Source of the DNA: Marmoricola sp.
GTDB taxonomy: Bacteria; Actinomycetota; Actinomycetes; Propionibacteriales; Nocardioidaceae
DNA: 64,000 nucleotides
Reading direction: 5' to 3'
NCBI GenBank assembly: GCA_025965195.1
Contig: JAOPXK010000056.1
Span: 35,995 to 99,994 of the forward strand
In this document: positions 1-11,797 of the stretch, piece after piece
Layout: each line of letters starts with the position of its first letter
Numbering within the stretch: position 1 is the first letter of the stretch
Translations under genes and position numbers: made by a program
The notes under the pieces: model-generated
The model's input: the letters and a program-made list of their open reading frames with translations, nothing else
What the model was told of the DNA's origin: nothing
Database searches by the model: none

Positions 1-176
1 CCGAGCAGGTGGGAGGTGATCAGGAAGCCGGAGATCACGAAGAAGACGTCGACGCCGACGAAGCCTCCGGACAGTGCCGTGGGCGTCAGGTGGTAGATCA
101 CCACGATCGAAACGGCTATCGCCCTGAGCCCCTGGATGTCGGTCCGCAGATCCGCCGGTCGTTGGGGCTTGTTCAC
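1..176 (-). CDS. Acyltransferase 3 (OafA/YrhL-type) family protein, N-terminal part only
   Basis: Only the first 58 or so residues lie in the window; the gene runs off the left edge. The frame starts at a GTG at 176 with GAGG 11 bases upstream. It reads a short basic N-terminus, then [19 protein letters not shown] and [18 protein letters not shown], which are the typical first transmembrane region and '[11 protein letters not shown]' signature of membrane acyltransferases that O-acylate cell-surface sugars or peptidoglycan. It diverges from the pantothenate gene cluster, with 227 bases (177-403) between them that should hold both promoters. The substrate cannot be told from this fragment. An earlier in-frame start is possible. 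Confidence 0.85.
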   Translation of the reverse strand, partial: MNKPQRPADLRTDIQGLRAIAVSIVVIYHLTPTALSGGFVGVDVFFVISGFLITSHLL

Positions 177-403
177 GCTTGCGCAGTCCTCGGGTCCAGA
201 ACACTGATCGGGTTGGCGATCGGGTCTGATGCTAGTTCGTCCGACACGGGTGTCTTCACTCGGCCTCGCTCCCTCCTGGGCCCCGTCCGGCTGTGACGGA
301 GGCCACCGAGACAGCCATAGGCAGCACCTTGGGCCGGGCGTAGGCTCGGCCTGCACCAGTCATTGAGTAGTCCGGTACCCGAGAGGGACTGGAACGAAAG
401 GCG

Positions 404-1360
404 ATGAGTCTGATGGCCCTTGTCGGGGTTGTTGGCGCCGGCCGAGTCGGTGCCGCTCTAGCTGCTGCTTTCCGCGCCGCCGGTCACGACATCGTGGCTG
501 CTGCCGGCGAGTCCGATGCTTCGCGCAACCGGATCGCGACGATGCTTCCCGGCGTACCCCGTGCCAAGCCGACCGACGTCGCCCGCGCGGCCGACCTGCT
601 GCTGCTGACCGTGCCCGACGACATGCTCGAGAACGTCGTGAACACGCTCGTCGGTGCCGGTGCGATCCGCGAGGGCCAGTACGTCGTGCACACCTCCGGC
701 CGGCACGGACTGACCGTCCTCGACGCCGCCACCGCGATCGGCGCCCATCCCGTCGCGATGCACCCGGCGATGACCTTCACCGGCACCACGGTCGACCTCG
801 ACCGGCTCGACGGCACCGTCTTCGGCGTCACCACCAACGACACCGACAAGGCGTACGCCGAGCAGCTGATCGCCGACCTCGGCGGCCTCCCGCTCTGGGT
901 GGCCGAGAGCAAGCGCACGCTGTACCACGCAGGCCTGGCGCACGGCGCGAACCACCTCGTCACGCTCGTCGCCCAGGCGATGGAGCTGCTCGCCGCCTCG
1001 GGTGCCGACGATCCGGCGGCAACCCTGCGCCCGCTGCTGTCGGCGGCTCTCGACAACGCGCTGACCTACGGCGACGCGGCGCTCACCGGGCCGATCGTCC
1101 GAGGCGACGTGAACACCGTCCGGGCACACCTGACCGACATCGCCGAGACCGCGCCGGGCACCATCCCGGCCTACGTCGCGATGGCGAAGGCCACCGCCGA
1201 CCGTGCCGTCCTCGACGGCCGGCTGCTGCCGATCCGGGCCGCCAGCATCATCGGCCTCCTCGACGATGCCCTGACCCGCCTTTCCGCCGACCCGGCACAA
1301 CCTCACGCCGAGAACGCGCCGACCCGGCGGAACTTCACGCACGGGACCGGTTTGCAGTGA
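404..1360 (+). CDS. Rossmann-fold/DUF2520 oxidoreductase-like protein in the pan cluster
   Basis: A 318-residue protein with an N-terminal NAD(P)-binding fold (GAGRVG, residues 11-16) and a helical C-terminal half typical of Rossmann-like/DUF2520 proteins, distantly like ketopantoate reductases and F420-dependent NADP oxidoreductases. HTSGRHG and HPAMTF motifs lie in the middle. The ATG at 404 follows GAAAGG. The next gene, panC, starts inside its stop codon (GTGA), so the two are translationally coupled. The window has panC and panD but no recognisable panE or panB, so the context suggests a pantoate-forming or related reductase. That is inference; the family's reaction is not proven by sequence. 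Confidence 0.8.
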   Translation: MSLMALVGVVGAGRVGAALAAAFRAAGHDIVAAAGESDASRNRIATMLPGVPRAKPTDVARAADLLLLTVPDDMLENVVNTLVGAGAIREGQYVVHTSGRHGLTVLDAATAIGAHPVAMHPAMTFTGTTVDLDRLDGTVFGVTTNDTDKAYAEQLIADLGGLPLWVAESKRTLYHAGLAHGANHLVTLVAQAMELLAASGADDPAATLRPLLSAALDNALTYGDAALTGPIVRGDVNTVRAHLTDIAETAPGTIPAYVAMAKATADRAVLDGRLLPIRAASIIGLLDDALTRLSADPAQPHAENAPTRRNFTHGTGLQ

Positions 1361-2265
1361 CCACCCCGCCCGTCCTCGCGAGCAGTCGCGAGGAGCTCCA
1401 CGACGCGCTCAAGGGCTCGGCCAGCTCGGCCGCCGGAAGCTCCCGGGTCGGCTTCGTGCCGACGATGGGCGCCCTCCACGAGGGTCATGCGTCGCTGATG
1501 GCACGTGCTCGGGAAGAGATCAAGGACGGCCCACTGGTCGTTTCGATCTTCGTGAACCCGATGCAGTTCGGGCCGGGCGAGGACCTCGATCGCTACCCCC
1601 GCACCCTCGACGCCGATCTGCGGATCTCTGCAGCACAAGGCGTTGACGTGGTGTTCGCGCCCGCCGTCGATGAGGTCTACCCGGCCGGGCTGCCCCAGGT
1701 GACGGTCGATCCGGGTCCGCTGGCGACCATCCTCGAAGGGGTCTCGAGGCCGACCCACTTCCACGGCGTACTCACCGTGGTGGCGAAGCTCTTCGGGCTG
1801 GTCCGCCCCGACATCGCCGTCTTCGGGCAGAAGGACTACCAGCAGCTCGCGCTGATTCGCCGGATGGTGTCGGACCTCTGCATGGGCATCGAGGTCGTCG
1901 GAGCCGAGACGGTCCGCGAGCACGACGGCCTGGCGTTGTCGAGCCGCAACCGGTTCCTCGACGCCGGGCAGCGGGTCAGTGCAACCGCGTTGTCACGCAC
2001 GCTCTTCGCTGCCCGTGCTGCCGCCCCCTACGGGGCGGACGTCGCACTCGCAGCCGCCCGCGAGGAGCTCCGGAAGGCGCACGGCGTCGACCTCGACTAC
2101 CTCGAGCTGACTGCCCCCGATCTCGGCCCGGCACCCGCCAGCGGAGAGGCCCGGATGCTGATTGCCGCCCGGGTCGGACCCACCCGTCTCATCGACAACG
2201 TATCGCTGGAGCTCGGCGAGACGACTGCCTCGACACGATCGACCACCGGAAACGGGGAACTCTGA
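1357..2265 (+). CDS. panC: Pantothenate synthetase (pantoate--beta-alanine ligase)
   Basis: 302 residues, the usual length. Joins pantoate and beta-alanine with ATP to give pantothenate in the cytosol. The signature [14 protein letters not shown] carries the HIGH-like HEGH (residues 41-44); [25 protein letters not shown] and SSRNRFL (KMSKS-equivalent loop) follow in the expected order. The GTG start overlaps the upstream stop as GTGA, and the panC stop overlaps the panD ATG by one base (TGATG). The panC and panD products act in the same short pathway: PanD supplies the beta-alanine used here. Confidence 0.97.
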   Translation: MTTPPVLASSREELHDALKGSASSAAGSSRVGFVPTMGALHEGHASLMARAREEIKDGPLVVSIFVNPMQFGPGEDLDRYPRTLDADLRISAAQGVDVVFAPAVDEVYPAGLPQVTVDPGPLATILEGVSRPTHFHGVLTVVAKLFGLVRPDIAVFGQKDYQQLALIRRMVSDLCMGIEVVGAETVREHDGLALSSRNRFLDAGQRVSATALSRTLFAARAAAPYGADVALAAAREELRKAHGVDLDYLELTAPDLGPAPASGEARMLIAARVGPTRLIDNVSLELGETTASTRSTTGNGEL

Positions 2266-2690
2266 TGTTGCGCACCATGATGAAGTCCAAGATCCACCGC
2301 GCCACCGTCACGCAAGCCGACCTGCACTACGTCGGCTCGGTCACGGTCGACGAAGACCTGCTCGACGCTGCCGACCTGCTGGTCGGCGAGCTCGTGCACA
2401 TCGTCGATGTCACCAACGGCGCCCGTCTCGAGACCTACACGATCGCGGGCGAGCGCGGATCCGGCGTGCTCGGCATCAACGGCGCAGCCGCCCGCCTCGT
2501 GCACCCCGGTGACGTCGTCATCCTGATCGGCTATGGCCAGATGGACACCGCCGAGGCCAGGGAGTTCGCACCGCATGTGGTCTTCGTCGATGCAGACAAC
2601 GCGATCATCGGCACCGGGTCCGACCCGGCGCAGGCGCTGCCCGGCACCGGCCTGCTGCGCGGCGACCACACCTACGCCGGCACTCGATGA
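2265..2690 (+). CDS. panD: Aspartate 1-decarboxylase precursor
   Basis: 141 residues. Makes beta-alanine from aspartate with a pyruvoyl cofactor formed by self-cleavage. The cleavage site Gly24-Ser25 is intact in [11 protein letters not shown], at the same position as in the E. coli enzyme. [17 protein letters not shown] and [11 protein letters not shown], which line the active site in the family, are present. Its ATG overlaps the panC stop codon, and nadB follows 21 bases later, so the pantothenate and NAD genes are likely cotranscribed. Confidence 0.97.
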   Translation: MLRTMMKSKIHRATVTQADLHYVGSVTVDEDLLDAADLLVGELVHIVDVTNGARLETYTIAGERGSGVLGINGAAARLVHPGDVVILIGYGQMDTAEAREFAPHVVFVDADNAIIGTGSDPAQALPGTGLLRGDHTYAGTR

Positions 2691-2711
2691 GCAAGTCGAT
2701 AGCCTGCCGGG

Positions 2712-4412
2712 ATGACTGACTCGCTGGACCGGACGACTCCGTCATCCTCGGCGGAGCTGCCCGCGCGGCTCGCCGCCGGTGCGCCCGGCTGGAACAGCAA
2801 GGTCGACGTCATCGTGATCGGGTCCGGCATCGCCGGCCTGACTGCCGCGCTGCGCCTGCATGAGGGCCTCAAGTCACGCCGCGAAGCCGGCACCATCCTG
2901 GTCGTGACCAAGGATGTCCTGTCGGCCGGTTCGACCCAGTGGGCGCAGGGCGGCATCGCTGCTGCGCTCGGTCCGGGGGACACCCCTGAACAGCACGAAC
3001 GAGACACCCTCGTCGCGGGCGCTGGAGCATGTGACCTCGAAGCCGTCCGGGTGCTCGTCAACGAGGGTCCGGAGGCGGTCCGGGAGCTGATCGCCCTGGG
3101 CGCGAACTTCGACCATCACGACGGAGTGCTGTCCCTGACGCGTGAGGGCGGCCATCACCGCGACCGGATCGCGCACGCCGGTGGCGACGCAACCGGCGCG
3201 GAGATCCAGCGCGCCCTCGTCGCGGCGATCCGCGCGGCGCCCGAGATCGAGGTCATCGAGCACGCTCTCGCCGTCGACCTGCTGAAGTCCGCGGACGGCC
3301 GGGTCTGCGGGATCACCCTGCACGTGATGGGTGAAGGCCAGCGGGACGGGGTCGGCGCGGTGCAGTGCCGGGCCGTCGTCCTGGCCTCGGGCGGGCTCGG
3401 CCAGGTCTTCTCCCAGACCACCAACCCCGCGGTCTCGACCGGTGACGGGATGGCGATCGCGCTCCGTGCCGGCGCCGTCCTGCGCGACCTGGAGTTCGTG
3501 CAGTTCCACCCGACCGTGATGTACCTCGGCCCGGACTCGCGTGGTCAGCAGCCACTGATCTCCGAGGCTGTGCGTGGCGAGGGTGCGTTCCTCGTCGACT
3601 TCGAGGGCAACCGGTTCATGCAGGGCCAGCACGAGCTCGCCGACCTGGCACCGCGTGACGTGGTCGCCAAGGCGATCACCCGCCGGATGCACGAGACCAG
3701 CCATCCGCACATGTGGCTCGACGCCCGGCACCTCGGAGCGGAGTTCTGGGAGCACCGCTTCCCGACCATCCTGGCCACCGCGCGGGCGCACGGCATCGAT
3801 CCGGCGACCCAGCTGATCCCCGTTGCTCCGGCCTGCCACTACGCCTCGGGCGGGGTGCTCACCGACCTGTGGGGCCGCTCGACGGTGCCCGGTCTCTATG
3901 CGACGGGCGAGGTGTCCTGCACCGGCGTACACGGCGCCAACCGGCTGGCCTCCAACTCCCTGCTCGAGGGCCTGGTGTTCTCGCGACGGATCGCGGACGT
4001 GCTGCCGGACGAGCTCGGGCCGTACGCCGATCCGGGCCCAGACGAGCGCGAGCCCGGCGTCGTGGATGCGGAGATCCGGACGCCGCTGCAGGCCGTGATG
4101 ACCGAGCGGGTCGGCGTACTCCGCTCGGCGACCGGGCTCGACGTCGCCCTCACCGAGCTGGCCGCACTCGCTGGAAAACAAGGGGAGATCGGCACTGCTG
4201 CCTGGGAGTCGACCAACCTGCTGATGATCAGCGCGGCCCTTGCTGCCGCGGCGAAGGGCCGCGAGGAGACCCGCGGCTCGCACTGGCGCGAGGACTTCCC
4301 CGAGCGCAACGACGACCAGTGGGCCGGGCACTTCGACGTGACGCTGGTCGACGGCCGGCTCCAGCTCGCGTTCAGCCCCAGCCCGGCCACCGATGGTGAG
4401 GACGACCAATGA
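2712..4412 (+). CDS. nadB: L-aspartate oxidase
   Basis: 566 residues. FAD enzyme that oxidises aspartate to iminoaspartate, the first step of de novo NAD synthesis. FAD-binding GSGIAGL lies near residue 38. Family motifs follow in order: GSTQWAQGGIAAAL, the substrate loop TREGGHHRDRIAHAGGDATG, EFVQFHPT, the active-site region PVAPACHYASGGV, and GANRLASNSLLEGLVF at the C-terminal FAD contact. The flavoprotein C-terminal helical domain is complete. The stop overlaps the nadC start (ATGA). The partner quinolinate synthase gene nadA is not in the window. Confidence 0.96.
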   Translation: MTDSLDRTTPSSSAELPARLAAGAPGWNSKVDVIVIGSGIAGLTAALRLHEGLKSRREAGTILVVTKDVLSAGSTQWAQGGIAAALGPGDTPEQHERDTLVAGAGACDLEAVRVLVNEGPEAVRELIALGANFDHHDGVLSLTREGGHHRDRIAHAGGDATGAEIQRALVAAIRAAPEIEVIEHALAVDLLKSADGRVCGITLHVMGEGQRDGVGAVQCRAVVLASGGLGQVFSQTTNPAVSTGDGMAIALRAGAVLRDLEFVQFHPTVMYLGPDSRGQQPLISEAVRGEGAFLVDFEGNRFMQGQHELADLAPRDVVAKAITRRMHETSHPHMWLDARHLGAEFWEHRFPTILATARAHGIDPATQLIPVAPACHYASGGVLTDLWGRSTVPGLYATGEVSCTGVHGANRLASNSLLEGLVFSRRIADVLPDELGPYADPGPDEREPGVVDAEIRTPLQAVMTERVGVLRSATGLDVALTELAALAGKQGEIGTAAWESTNLLMISAALAAAAKGREETRGSHWREDFPERNDDQWAGHFDVTLVDGRLQLAFSPSPATDGEDDQ

Positions 4413-5332
4413 CCTCCGCAGTCCGGCTGCCGTACGCCGACATCCCGGCCGGTCTCGCGACCGAGCTGGCGCACAGTGGACTCGACCCCGACGAGGTCTA
4501 CGACGCGGTCGTGTTCGCGATCGCCGAGGACCTCCCGGGGGAGGACGTCACGAGCTCTGCGACGATCCCGCCCAACCAGGTCGAGGTCGCCGACTTCGTG
4601 GCCCGTGCGGACGGGGTGGTCGCCGGTCTCGCGATCGCCGAAATGGTCTTCCGCTACGTGCTCGGCAACGACATCACGGTCGAGCGCACGGTGGCCGACG
4701 GCACCCCGGTGAAGCGGGGTGACCTGTTGCTCTCGGTCACCGGCCCGACGGCCCTGCTGCTCACCGCCGAACGCACCGCACTGAACTACGCCAGCCATCT
4801 CTCCGGCGTCGCAACGGCCACCGCGACGTGGGTGCACGCGCTCGAGGGCACCAAGGCCCGGGTGCTCGACACCCGCAAGACCATCCCCCATTTCCGGCAC
4901 ATGGAGAAGTACGCCGTGCGCTGTGGAGGCGGGGTGAACCACCGGTTCAGCCTCTCCGACATGGCGCTCGTCAAGGACAACCACGTCATCGCCGCGGGCG
5001 GGGTGGTGCCGGCGTACAACGCGGTGAAGGCGATGTACCCGGACCTGCCTGTGGAGGTCGAGGTCACCACTCTCGCCCAGCTCCGCGAGCTCCTCGACGT
5101 CGGCTGCGACCGCATCCTGCTCGACAACATGGACTCGCCGACGATGGCCGAGGCGGTGCAGATCACCCAGGGCCGGGCGCTGCTCGAGGCGTCCGGCGGC
5201 CTGACCTTCGACCGCGCCCGCGAGGTTGCGGAGACCGGAGTCGACTTCATCTCGGTCGGCGCCCTGACGCACTCGGTGAAGGTCTTCGACATCGGGATGG
5301 ACCTGCGGCCCCCTGGACAGGCTGCGGAGTGA
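4409..5332 (+). CDS. nadC: Nicotinate-nucleotide pyrophosphorylase (quinolinate phosphoribosyltransferase)
   Basis: 307 residues. Converts quinolinate and PRPP to nicotinate mononucleotide. Markers are ERTALNYASHLSGVAT, LDTRKT, KYAVRCGGGVNHR, LVKDNH, VEVEV and LDNM. The loop after LDTRKT reads IPHFRHMEK, where the family usually has (T/L)PGLR, a modest change next to the PRPP-binding residues. It starts within the nadB stop and its own stop overlaps the coaX start (GTGA), forming an unbroken coupled run. Confidence 0.96.
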   Translation: MTSAVRLPYADIPAGLATELAHSGLDPDEVYDAVVFAIAEDLPGEDVTSSATIPPNQVEVADFVARADGVVAGLAIAEMVFRYVLGNDITVERTVADGTPVKRGDLLLSVTGPTALLLTAERTALNYASHLSGVATATATWVHALEGTKARVLDTRKTIPHFRHMEKYAVRCGGGVNHRFSLSDMALVKDNHVIAAGGVVPAYNAVKAMYPDLPVEVEVTTLAQLRELLDVGCDRILLDNMDSPTMAEAVQITQGRALLEASGGLTFDRAREVAETGVDFISVGALTHSVKVFDIGMDLRPPGQAAE

Positions 5333-6105
5333 CGCTCCTGTGCGCCGACATCGGCAACTCCCACACCGTGATGGGCCTGGTCCTGGACGGCGCGGTGCTG
5401 GACCACTGGCGGGTGGCGACCGATGAGCGGCGTACGGCGGACGAGTGGGCGGTCCTGCTCAAGGGCCTGATCCGCGACAGCACGGTCGGCGACCGGATCA
5501 CCGGAATCGCGGTGTGCGCGACGGTCCCGGCAGTGCTGCACGAGTGGCGCGACATGCTGACCAGACACTTCGGGACGGTGCCCAACGTGGTCGTCGAGCC
5601 CGGGGTCCGGACCGGCGTACCCGTGCTGATGGACAACCCGCGCGAGGTCGGTGCGGACCGGGTGGTCAACGCCCTCGCAGCCGCCACCCTGTATGCCGGA
5701 CCGTCGATCGTCGTCGACTTCGGGACGGCCACGACCTTCGACGTGGTCAGCATCCGGGGTGAGTACATCGGCGGGGCGATCTCGCCCGGCATCGACATCT
5801 CGCTCGAGGCGCTGGGTCGTCGTGGTGCCCAGCTCCGCAAGGTCGAGCTGCTCCGGCCGCGCACCGTGATCGCGAAGAACACCGTGGAAGCCGTCCAGTC
5901 CGGGGTCGTCTTCGGCTTTGCCAGCCAGGTCGACGGGATCGTGACGCGGATGATCGAGGAGCTCGGCGTACTCCGCGAAACGGTGAACGTGATCGCCACC
6001 GGCGGCCTCGCACCGGTCGTGGTCGACGAGTGCGTCTGCTTCACCGACCACCAGCCCTGGCTGACGCTTCTCGGCCTCGAGCTGGTCTTCCAGCGCAACG
6101 CCTGA
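5329..6105 (+). CDS. coaX: Type III pantothenate kinase
   Basis: 258 residues from the GTG at 5329, which overlaps the nadC stop. This start puts the phosphate-binding DIGNSHT at residues 7-13, as in the CoaX family. GADRVVNALAA and VDFGTATTFDVV are the other ASKHA-fold nucleotide motifs, and GGAISPGI follows. It phosphorylates the pantothenate made by the panC and panD products, the first step of CoA synthesis, and uses a monovalent cation. Placing it with pan and nad genes is common in Actinobacteria. It is the last gene of the coupled run that starts at 404. Confidence 0.95.
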   Translation: MTLLCADIGNSHTVMGLVLDGAVLDHWRVATDERRTADEWAVLLKGLIRDSTVGDRITGIAVCATVPAVLHEWRDMLTRHFGTVPNVVVEPGVRTGVPVLMDNPREVGADRVVNALAAATLYAGPSIVVDFGTATTFDVVSIRGEYIGGAISPGIDISLEALGRRGAQLRKVELLRPRTVIAKNTVEAVQSGVVFGFASQVDGIVTRMIEELGVLRETVNVIATGGLAPVVVDECVCFTDHQPWLTLLGLELVFQRNA

Positions 6106-6182
6106 CCACGACTGACCTGGCGTTCGACGAGTTGCGCCCGCCAGTTCGTACGCCGGTCCTCCGACCTTCTAACCTGTGACCC

Positions 6183-7685
6183 ATGACCGACGCCCCCGAT
6201 CCGACCGTTGACGACCTGCCCGAGCAGATGCAGGTCCGCCACGAGAAGCGGCAGCGGCTGCTCGACGCCGGCCTGGCGGCGTACCCGACCCTCGTCGAGC
6301 GCACCCACACCATCCGCGAGATCCGGGAGAAGTACGACGCCCAGGCGCTCGAGCCCGACGTCCGCACTGGTGAGGTCGTCGCGATCGTCGGCCGGGTGAT
6401 CTTCCTCCGCAACACCGGCAAGCTCTGCTTCGTGAAGCTGCGCGAGGGCGACGGCTCCGAGATCCAGGTGATGCTCAGCCTTGCCGAGGTCGGCGAGGAC
6501 GCACTGGCGGACTTCAAGGCGCTGGTGGACCTCGGTGACCTGCTGGCGGTCAAGGGCGAGGTGATCACCAGCCGTCGCGGTGAGCTTTCGGTCCAGGCGA
6601 CCTCGTGGTCGATCGCGGCCAAGACACTGCGCCCGCTGCCCAACGAGCACAAGCCGCTGTCCGACGAGGCGCGCATCCGGCTCCGGTACGTCGACATGAT
6701 GATCCGGCCCGAGGCCCGCGAGATGGTCCGCACCAAGGCCACCGTGTTGCGCAGCCTGCGCAACACTCTCGATTCCCGCGGCTACGTCGAGGTCGAGACG
6801 CCGATCCTGCAGCTGACCAACGGAGGCGCCGCGGCAAGGCCGTTCAAGACGCACCTGAACGCCCTCGACCAGCCGATGCTGCTCCGGATCGCCCTCGAGC
6901 TCGACCTCAAGAGGGCGATGATCGGGGGGGTCGAGAAGGTCTACGAGATCGGCCGCACGTTCCGCAACGAGGGCTTGGACTCCACGCATGCCGCCGAGTT
7001 CTCGATGCTCGAGGCCTATGAGGCCTACGGCGACCAGTTCACGATGATGGACCTGACCAAGGCCCTGGTCCTCGACGCGGCCAGGGCGGTCGGCCGGACC
7101 GTCGTCCCCGGGCGGGACGGGTCGGACATCGACCTCGAGGCCGACTGGCGCCAGGCTTCGATCCTTGATCTTGTCTCCGAGGCCGTCGGTGCCGAAATCA
7201 CCGTCGACACCGATCTGGCGACGCTGAAGAAGTACGCCGAACAACACGATGTCGAACTGCAGCCCAAGTGGGGTCCCGAAGAAGTAATCGTCGAACTCTA
7301 CGAACAGCTGGTCGAGGATTCCCTGATCAATCCGACTTTTGTGATGGATTACCCGTCGGCCGTGAAGCCGCTTGCCAAGGCGCACCGGTCAAAGCCAGGG
7401 CTCAACGAGGCCTGGGACCTGATCATCAATGGTGTCGAGCTGGCGCCTGCCTACTCCGAGCTCAATGACCCAGTGGTGCAACGCGAACGCCTGATCGCCC
7501 AGTCGCTGCTCGCCGCACAGGGCGACCCCGAGGCCATGGAGCTCGACGAGGTATTCCTCAAGGCAATGGAATACGGAATGCCGCCTGCCGGTGGTATGGG
7601 GATGGGTGTCGACCGGCTGGTCATGCTACTCACCGGTGCCGGTATTCGCGAGACCATTCTGTTTCCGCTGCTCCGCCCGGAATGA
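6183..7685 (+). CDS. lysS: Lysyl-tRNA synthetase, class II
   Basis: 500 residues. Charges tRNA-Lys. The N-terminal OB-fold anticodon-binding domain is followed by class II motif 1 (EVETPILQLTNGGAAARPF), motif 2 (GRTFRNEGLDSTHAAEFSMLE) and motif 3 (GMGMGVDRLVMLLTG). Motif 2 has HAAEFS where many LysRS have HNPEFT. The 3' third, from about 7150, uses GAA, AAT, ATT and other A/T-ending codons more often than the neighbouring genes. The lysS-lsr2-clpC-mutY-disA-radA order is a familiar actinobacterial arrangement, which supports this being the housekeeping enzyme rather than a LysX-type fusion. Confidence 0.95.
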   Translation: MTDAPDPTVDDLPEQMQVRHEKRQRLLDAGLAAYPTLVERTHTIREIREKYDAQALEPDVRTGEVVAIVGRVIFLRNTGKLCFVKLREGDGSEIQVMLSLAEVGEDALADFKALVDLGDLLAVKGEVITSRRGELSVQATSWSIAAKTLRPLPNEHKPLSDEARIRLRYVDMMIRPEAREMVRTKATVLRSLRNTLDSRGYVEVETPILQLTNGGAAARPFKTHLNALDQPMLLRIALELDLKRAMIGGVEKVYEIGRTFRNEGLDSTHAAEFSMLEAYEAYGDQFTMMDLTKALVLDAARAVGRTVVPGRDGSDIDLEADWRQASILDLVSEAVGAEITVDTDLATLKKYAEQHDVELQPKWGPEEVIVELYEQLVEDSLINPTFVMDYPSAVKPLAKAHRSKPGLNEAWDLIINGVELAPAYSELNDPVVQRERLIAQSLLAAQGDPEAMELDEVFLKAMEYGMPPAGGMGMGVDRLVMLLTGAGIRETILFPLLRPE

Positions 7686-7775
7686 ATCCCGGATTGAACG
7701 CGCCGGTGAATGCGTTCGCACGGTGATGTCGGCTATTGTGGCAATATCCGCAACCGCATCCTGATGGGACAGTTC

Positions 7776-8096
7776 ATGGCGCAAAAGGTCAACATCGTTC
7801 TGGTCGACGACATTGATGAGAGCGAAGCCGATGAAACCGTGATATTCGGGCTCGACGGCAAGGAATACTCCATCGATCTCAGTGCACGCAACGCCGGCAA
7901 GCTGCGCGATGCGCTCGCCCTCTACATCGGCCACGCCCGCAAGGGTGGGGGCCGCGGCGGCCGGCGATCCGCACGCTCCGCCGGAGGCACTGCCGCGTCC
8001 GAGATCCGCGACTGGGCTCGCGGCAACGGCTACGACGTCTCCGAGCGTGGCCGGGTCTCCGCAGAGGTGCGCGAGGCCTACAACGCTGCTCACTGA
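7776..8096 (+). CDS. lsr2: Lsr2 nucleoid-associated, xenogeneic-silencer protein
   Basis: 106 residues from the ATG at 7776, which matches the conserved MAQKVNIVLVDDID start; an upstream in-frame start would add 22 unlikely residues. The N-terminal dimerisation domain (to about residue 58) is followed by a Gly/Arg linker and a C-terminal helical DNA-binding domain. That domain carries the AT-hook-like RGR at residues 91-93 (YDVSERGRVSAEV), which inserts in the minor groove of AT-rich DNA. In the family it bridges DNA and silences foreign genes. The region just upstream is relatively A/T-rich for this window, a plausible target for self-binding. Confidence 0.95.
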   Translation: MAQKVNIVLVDDIDESEADETVIFGLDGKEYSIDLSARNAGKLRDALALYIGHARKGGGRGGRRSARSAGGTAASEIRDWARGNGYDVSERGRVSAEVREAYNAAH

Positions 8097-8099
8097 GCC

Positions 8100-8137
8100 C
8101 GGGACTGGGCTGGTCCTGATCCGTCAGCCCGGTCCCG
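8100..8137 (+). terminator. Hairpin 3' of lsr2
   Basis: CGGGACTGGGCT (8100-8111) pairs with AGCCCGGTCCCG (8126-8137), 11 of 12 positions, around a 14-base loop and four bases after the lsr2 stop. There is no T-run, as is common for high-GC actinobacterial terminators. Confidence 0.5.
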
Positions 8138-8139
8138 TG

Positions 8140-8154
8140 TTCGCTGTCAGCGAA
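8140..8154. promoter_or_regulatory. ClgR-like operator upstream of clpC
   Basis: TTCGCTGTCAGCGAA is a perfect inverted repeat (TTCGCT/AGCGAA, 3-base spacer). It fits the CGC-N5-GCG core bound by ClgR, the activator of clp protease genes in Actinobacteria. A possible -10 (TAGGCT) is at 8182-8187, so the site would sit just upstream of the -35, where an activator is expected. No clgR gene is in the window. Confidence 0.6.
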
Positions 8155-8259
8155 GCATTCTGGTCCTGATCCCGGAACACGTAGGCTGTGAGAGGGGTTG
8201 TAGAGACCATGCGGGGTCGCATGTGTCTACCCGCGTGAGTCTTTGAGGAGCGATGCCAC

Positions 8260-10779
<2,520 letters not shown>

Positions 10780-10783
10780 TCGG

Positions 10784-11665
10784 CTAGTTCGGAAGCGAGA
10801 AGCCCTGACCGGGCAGTTCGATGACCAACCCGTCGTCGAGCAGGCTGGTCAGGGCTCTTTCGCGTTGTACGCCGTCCGCCCACACCATGTCGAGCCTGAG
10901 CTTGGCGACCGGGCCGTCCGCGTCCCGGAGGACGGCGAGCAGCCTCCCGCGCACCTGCCGATCGGTGCCGGCATAGGTCTGGCCCTTGCGTGGTGGGCCG
11001 TCGTACGGAGGGAAGCCGGCCTGCTTCCACGCGCAGAGGCTGCTGACCGGGCAGCTGCGGCACTTCGGTGACGTCGCGGTACAGACCAGGGCGCCGAGCT
11101 CCATCACCGCAATCGCCCAGGTGGCTGCCTGCTCGTCAGGCACCAGCGACACGGCAATGGTGCGCTCGGCCCTGGTCACCGCCTTCGCCGGGAACTCCAC
11201 TGCCTCGACCACTCGGGCGAACACCCTGCGCACGTTCGTGTCCAGCACCGGATGGCTGCCTCCGAACGCGAAGCTCGCGATGGCCGATGCGGTGTAGTCG
11301 CCGATGCCTGGCAGGGCGATCAGGTCGTCGTACGACGCAGGCACCTCGCCGCCGTGTCGTTCCACGATCGCGGTGGCCGCAGCGTGCAGCCGGAGCGCGC
11401 GCCGGGGATAGCCGAGTCGCCCCCACGCCCTGACGGCCTCACCGCTGGGCGCATCGGCCAGGGCGCCCGGTGTCGGCCACAGTGCCAGCCAGGTCTCGAA
11501 GACCGGGAGCACCCTCGCCACCGGCGTCTGCTGCAGCATGAACTCCGAGACCATCACGGCCCAGGGGCTCGCCTCGGGCCCACGCCACGGAAGGACGCGG
11601 GCATGTGCGGCGTACCAGCTGAGCACGGGGGTGTGCAGGTCGGCTGGATCGAGGTCTGCTGGCAT
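10784..11665 (-). CDS. mutY: A/G-specific adenine DNA glycosylase
   Basis: 293 residues. Removes adenine mispaired with 8-oxoguanine. Catalytic Glu41 lies in SEFMLQQTP, the helix-hairpin-helix is LPGIGDYTASAIASFAFG (118-135), and Asp142 lies in LDTNVRRV. The [4Fe-4S] cysteines C195, C202, C205 and C211 follow the CX6CX2CX5C pattern. The tail after the cluster is about 80 residues, shorter than the MutT-like domain of the E. coli enzyme, as in other actinobacterial MutY proteins. It converges on clpC with only four bases between stops. The upstream gene cluster (disA, radA) is also involved in DNA repair and signalling. Confidence 0.95.
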   Translation of the reverse strand: MPADLDPADLHTPVLSWYAAHARVLPWRGPEASPWAVMVSEFMLQQTPVARVLPVFETWLALWPTPGALADAPSGEAVRAWGRLGYPRRALRLHAAATAIVERHGGEVPASYDDLIALPGIGDYTASAIASFAFGGSHPVLDTNVRRVFARVVEAVEFPAKAVTRAERTIAVSLVPDEQAATWAIAVMELGALVCTATSPKCRSCPVSSLCAWKQAGFPPYDGPPRKGQTYAGTDRQVRGRLLAVLRDADGPVAKLRLDMVWADGVQRERALTSLLDDGLVIELPGQGFSLPN

Positions 11666-11797
11666 CGCGACTGAGCCTAGCCACCGCTGCCTGCGTCATA
11701 CCTCCTGGCGGCCAGGACAGCCAGATCGAATGACGTCCGCGCGGGCTGCCCGGTGTGGCAGCCACGATCCGCGGTGCTCGCTGATTAGCGTTGCCAC

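Noticed and set aside
2..403. Plus-strand frame at the left edge
   Set aside because: It is the shadow of the acyltransferase start and its translation is low in family signals.
458..1342. Long open frames antisense to most genes
   Set aside because: High GC gives long shadow frames; they have Arg/Ala/Pro-rich, family-free translations, while the opposite strand carries recognised domains.
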